Assembly (NCBI GenBank): GCA_947462695.1
Contig: CANHQC010000061.1
Location: forward strand, 1 to 9,188
From: Flavobacteriales bacterium
GTDB lineage: Bacteria > Bacteroidota > Bacteroidia > Flavobacteriales_D > Crocinitomicaceae
DNA: 9,188 nt
Reading direction: 5' to 3'
Every line of letters begins with the position of its first letter. The first letter of the stretch is position 1. A program made the translations under genes and the position numbers. Positions 6,767 through 9,188 of the stretch are shown piece by piece. The notes under the pieces were generated by a model. It was not told the origin of the DNA, did no database searches, and worked only from the letters and a program-made list of their open reading frames with translations.

Positions 6767-7508
6767 TATTCTTTTCCTGACCGTCGTATGGTTTGTTAGC
6801 GCGCTGTTTGTGTTAGACGAACAGGTAAAATGGACAATTGCCATAACAGGATCAATTGTTTTTTTTCTTGTCCTAAGCGCTGGGGTGTTTCATTTCCCAT
6901 TCAATTACTTTATGAAGGCAACGCACCGTTTTTCTTCGGATCGCGTATTGTTGACGTTTGACGACGGACCGAACGACCATTCCACTGCTCAAATTTTGGA
7001 TGCGTTGAAGGAACACCAGATTGCTGCCGTTTTCTTTGTAATAGGCGAAAAAGCAAAAGCACATCCAGAACTTATTCAGCGAATGGTCAATGAAGGGCAC
7101 TTGATTGGCAACCATACGTATTCTCACCCACCGTTATTTGCTATGTTGTCTCAGCGAAAAGTCAGTGAGGAAATCAATCACTGCACGGCTGCCGTATCAG
7201 CAATTACAAAACGAAAACCAGTCATGTTTCGTCCGCCTATTGGGTACACCAACCCAAACATTGCACGGGCTGTAAAAGAACTTCATGTGCGACCAATTGG
7301 ATGGAGCTTGCGTTCGTTTGATACGGTAATTAAAGATCCTGTCGCTTTAAGAAAACGGATTGAGAAATCTATTCGTCCTGGAATGATTGTACTTTTACAT
7401 GATTCACTTCCGCAAACAGCAGCCATGTTGCCTGAGTTGCTTGCGTCACTGCGACAGAAAGGAATAACCTGTGCAACAGCCGAAGAACTTAAACAATGGC
7501 AGTCATGA
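6750..7508 (+). CDS. Membrane-anchored NodB-type polysaccharide deacetylase
   Basis: Carbohydrate esterase family 4-like enzyme of 252 residues. From the ATG at 6750, two hydrophobic segments (about 5-22 and 28-47) precede the catalytic domain, which should then face the periplasm or the membrane surface. The NodB motifs occur in order: TFDDGPND with D71/D72, HTYSHP with metal ligands H122 and H126, RPPIGYTN with R161, GWSLRSFD at about 184-191, and LLHDS with H217. All expected catalytic and metal residues are thus present. A GTG at 6708 could extend the frame by 14 residues, but that extension lies fully inside the preceding gene; the ATG gives a 17-base overlap and is preferred. Its presence in a polyene run suggests it removes an N- or O-acetyl group from a sugar carried by the product, or acts as an esterase on it. 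Substrate unknown. Confidence 0.9.
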   Translation: MKHRINILFLTVVWFVSALFVLDEQVKWTIAITGSIVFFLVLSAGVFHFPFNYFMKATHRFSSDRVLLTFDDGPNDHSTAQILDALKEHQIAAVFFVIGEKAKAHPELIQRMVNEGHLIGNHTYSHPPLFAMLSQRKVSEEINHCTAAVSAITKRKPVMFRPPIGYTNPNIARAVKELHVRPIGWSLRSFDTVIKDPVALRKRIEKSIRPGMIVLLHDSLPQTAAMLPELLASLRQKGITCATAEELKQWQS

Positions 7509-8128
7509 GGTTAACAGTATTTCTTTACTTAGTGCTTTTTGGGAGCTGTTACGGACAGGAATTTCGGAAAATGGCAAACCCTCAAGGATGTAAATCTGCC
7601 ATCTTAAAGCATCACCAAAAGGTGAAATCACTTGAGGCTGATTTTTCAGAAGTCGTCTATTCTTCCATGTACGCTCAACCGCAAAAAGGTAAAGGTGTGC
7701 TTAAGTATAAAGATCCTGGAAAGATCCGTTGGGAACACATTTCACCGCAAAAACAAGCCATATTGATTAGTGGAAAGTCGCTTCTTATGTATGAAAACGG
7801 GAAAAAAGTGACCAATCCAAACGCAAAGGTCATGGCAAAAAAAATTAACCAATTGATGACGCAGCTCTTTTCCGGAGAGTTTATGACAGAGAAAGAGTTT
7901 ACGATTCAATACTTCGAACACGCCACTGCTTTTAAACTGGAATTAAGACCGAAGTCGGATCGCTTAAAAAGATATGTTACCCGGATTGACGTCACCTTTG
8001 ATAAATCGAACCTTACCATGAAAGAAATGACCATGGTTGAAGGCCCAACAGATCGCATTGTTTACCGTTTCGATGATATAAAAATTAACCCGACAATTTC
8101 AGAAAGTCAATTTACCCAGTTCAAATGA
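7505..8128 (+). CDS. LolA-like outer-membrane lipoprotein carrier family protein
   Basis: Predicted exported protein of the LolA/LolB fold, about 207 residues. The N-terminus MRLTVFLYLVLFGSCYGQEF is a signal peptide. Cleavage could be by signal peptidase I after YGQ, or the FGSC tetrapeptide could serve as an imperfect lipobox, giving a lipoprotein. The mature part shows LolA features: a start helix with VKSLEADFSEVV, then GKGVLKYKDPGKIRWEHISP, the typical 'x-F-x-Q...G-x-L-x-F/Y-x-x-P-x-x-x-R-W' block. It continues with ISGKSLLMYE and a later RIDVTFDK strand. An earlier ATG at 7496 adds three residues (MAV); the ATG at 7505 is preferred because it overlaps the upstream TGA as ATGA, as at several other junctions here. 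Aryl-polyene clusters commonly carry a LolA-like gene. It probably moves the polyene lipid to the outer membrane rather than serving general lipoprotein sorting. Confidence 0.87.
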   Translation: MRLTVFLYLVLFGSCYGQEFRKMANPQGCKSAILKHHQKVKSLEADFSEVVYSSMYAQPQKGKGVLKYKDPGKIRWEHISPQKQAILISGKSLLMYENGKKVTNPNAKVMAKKINQLMTQLFSGEFMTEKEFTIQYFEHATAFKLELRPKSDRLKRYVTRIDVTFDKSNLTMKEMTMVEGPTDRIVYRFDDIKINPTISESQFTQFK

Positions 8129-8490
8129 GTTTAAAAGATACATTCTACACCGTTAAATCGCTTATAGTTGAAGAGGGAAGTGTTCAGGCTAGCCTAATGT
8201 TAAACGCTGAACACGCTATTTTTAAAGGACATTTCCCCGGAAATCCGGTTACACCAGGTGTGGTACAATTGGAAATTCTTGGTGAAGTGTTAAGTGATGT
8301 ACTTGATCAAAAAGTAAGCTTAAAAACCATGGGGAATTGTAAGTTTCTCGCCATCTTGAATCCAGAGGTAAACACTGAAATTGAGGTAAAAATAACGCAC
8401 AGCTTAACGGAGGAAAATACGCACAAGGTAGCTGCCCAATTCGGTGCTGAAGGAATTACATTTACCAAAATTCAGGCGGAGTTTAACTAA
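8125..8490 (+). CDS. FabA/FabZ-like 3-hydroxyacyl-ACP dehydratase (ApeI-like), intact active site
   Basis: Single hotdog domain of 121 residues that should remove water from 3-hydroxyacyl-ACP to give the trans-2-enoyl double bond of the polyene. The diagnostic block HAIFKGHFPGNPVTPGVVQL (about 30-49) carries the catalytic His36, and E50 in QLEI sits at the acidic position. It is shorter than FabZ (about 140-150) and lacks the IPHRxPFLLVD opening, starting instead with SLKDTFYTVKSLIV. These features fit the ApeI-type group. The start overlaps the LolA-like stop as ATGA. This is the last gene of the + strand run, and its TAA overlaps the stop of the opposing gene. The Cys-free hotdog protein at 1892, lacking this His, may be its partner. 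Dehydratase call strong; heteromer inferred. Confidence 0.92.
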   Translation: MSLKDTFYTVKSLIVEEGSVQASLMLNAEHAIFKGHFPGNPVTPGVVQLEILGEVLSDVLDQKVSLKTMGNCKFLAILNPEVNTEIEVKITHSLTEENTHKVAAQFGAEGITFTKIQAEFN

Positions 8491-9188
8491 TCCGGCTTCG
8501 GTTCTTTTCTGAACAATTTTAAGAGCAGGTAACTGACGGCAAAAAACGTGAGTCCTGCGCTGGTAGCAAGACTCATTGATCCTATAACAAATGGTGCAAC
8601 GCTTTTTCCCATGTTATCAATGGTCAATTCATCAAGCAACGAATGATTGACTTCACCAGTAACGATCAGTTGTCCCAACCAATAACTCGCATACAGAATA
8701 AACGGGATCATTGGCGGGAACGAAATATTTGCAGCAGCAATAAAAAGGACTTTGTTCATCCGAAAGAAGATCGCAATTGGAATACCAAGTAACAATTGAA
8801 ATCCCCAGATGGGAACAATACCCATGAATACCCCAAACCCAAGAGAAAGTGCTTTGCTCATATTGCTTTCTTCGGGTTTAATTGCTTCATCACGAATGAC
8901 ACCAAGCGTTTTTAACGATAAGAATTTTTTCGGGTAGTAATAGAACAACGCGATCAGTACGAGTATACTATTGAGGACGCTAATTCGGAAGAAATCCGGA
9001 CCGGGTCTAAAATGCGAAACGCGTTCTTCAGGATCGTATTTCACCCGAATCGGAACAGGTTGAAACGGTACGTTTTTCCAAGCTAATCGAACGATTACCT
9101 CAATTTCCAATTCAAATTTGCGAGAAAACAGCCTCATATTGGTTAAGGGCTTCAATGGATACACCCGAAATCCTGTTTGTGTATCCGG
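8487..9188 (-). CDS. Glycosyltransferase family 2-DUF2062 fusion, C-terminal part (5' end outside window)
   Basis: The - strand frame is open to the right edge, with 233 residues visible. It begins PDTQTGFRVYPLKPL, the conserved DTQxGFR(L/V)YPL segment of DPM1-like GT2 enzymes. A GTG at 9164 would give a start, but it lies inside this motif, so the true start is outside the window. The GT2 tail continues with RKFELEIEVIVRLAW and EERVSHFRPGPDFFRIS (about residues 55-69). After a first membrane segment (about 70-85), a DUF2062 region follows (about 110-228) with GFGVFMGIVPIWGFQLLLG, RMNKVLF and NISFPPMIPFILYASYWLG, and two or three further hydrophobic stretches. The likely role is transfer of a sugar from a nucleotide or polyprenyl donor at the membrane. 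GT2-DUF2062 genes occur in Bacteroidota pigment clusters, which ties it to the neighbours despite the opposite strand. Sugar and acceptor unknown. Confidence 0.9.
   Translation of the reverse strand, partial: PDTQTGFRVYPLKPLTNMRLFSRKFELEIEVIVRLAWKNVPFQPVPIRVKYDPEERVSHFRPGPDFFRISVLNSILVLIALFYYYPKKFLSLKTLGVIRDEAIKPEESNMSKALSLGFGVFMGIVPIWGFQLLLGIPIAIFFRMNKVLFIAAANISFPPMIPFILYASYWLGQLIVTGEVNHSLLDELTIDNMGKSVAPFVIGSMSLATSAGLTFFAVSYLLLKLFRKEPKPD

Larger units (their letters stand above)
2..8490 (+). other. Probable single polycistronic unit (aryl-polyene/flexirubin-type cluster segment)
   Basis: Thirteen + strand genes follow each other with gaps of 14, 9 and 3 bases or with overlaps. No room exists between them for an ordinary promoter or terminator, and none was recognised. 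No Shine-Dalgarno-like sequence stands before the starts. The unit continues to the left of the window, so its promoter is not visible. Genes expected for this pathway but not seen here are a ketoreductase, an aromatic starter enzyme (ammonia lyase or CoA/ACP ligase), an MMPL-type exporter and, for flexirubin, the dialkylresorcinol pair DarA/DarB. Cluster type is inferred from gene content. Confidence 0.8.

Noticed and set aside
8492..8508. CCG-GCTT-CGG hairpin followed by a T-rich run, as a terminator for the + strand operon
   Set aside because: The stem is only three base pairs and lies in the last codons of the opposing gene. It is too weak to call a terminator.
8487..9164. GTG at 9164 as the true start of the - strand gene, making it a complete DUF2062 protein
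   Set aside because: The frame stays open to the window edge and the GTG falls within the conserved DTQTGFRVYPL motif of GT2 enzymes, so the gene is partial.

Overview
The window looks like part of an aryl-polyene/flexirubin-type pigment cluster from a member of the Bacteroidota, probably Flavobacteriales-like. The reasons are the gene content (several ketosynthases, two acyl carrier proteins, FabA/FabZ-like dehydratases, a 4HBT thioesterase, an LpxL-type acyltransferase, a LolA-like protein and a GT2-DUF2062 protein), the moderate-to-low GC, and start codons with no recognisable Shine-Dalgarno sequence. The genus cannot be read from the sequence, and the exact pigment (flexirubin or another aryl polyene) is inference because the starter-unit and resorcinol genes are not in view.

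Layout. Left edge to 8490 is one tightly packed + strand run: 3' part of a FabB-like ketosynthase KS1 (2-763); ACP1 (778-1020); LpxL/HtrB-type acyltransferase (1030-1902); hotdog dehydratase-like protein without the FabZ histidine (1892-2311); 4HBT thioesterase (2308-2736); ketosynthase KS2 with a GTG start (2733-3818); 199-residue half-ketosynthase lacking the active cysteine (3815-4414); ACP2 (4407-4664); ketosynthase KS3 (4668-5843); 307-residue ketosynthase-like protein lacking both active Cys and His (5843-6766); membrane-anchored NodB-type polysaccharide deacetylase (6750-7508); LolA-like exported protein (7505-8128); FabA/FabZ-like dehydratase with an intact active site (8125-8490). Intergenic gaps are at most 14 bases and most junctions overlap. 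From 8487 to the right edge, a glycosyltransferase family 2-DUF2062 protein runs on the - strand and is cut by the window end; its stop codon overlaps the last + strand stop.

How they would work together (inference from families). The ACPs carry the growing chain, KS1-KS3 condense malonyl units, and the two Cys-less ketosynthase homologues probably act as chain-length-factor-like or structural partners. The dehydratases create the conjugated double bonds after ketoreduction by an enzyme not in the window. The thioesterase and acyltransferase would release the polyene or attach it to a lipid or carrier. The GT2, deacetylase and LolA-like proteins suggest a glyco- or lipid-linked product moved to the outer membrane. 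No RNA genes, mobile elements, CRISPR arrays or long repeats were seen, and there is no stretch over 300 bases without a gene.
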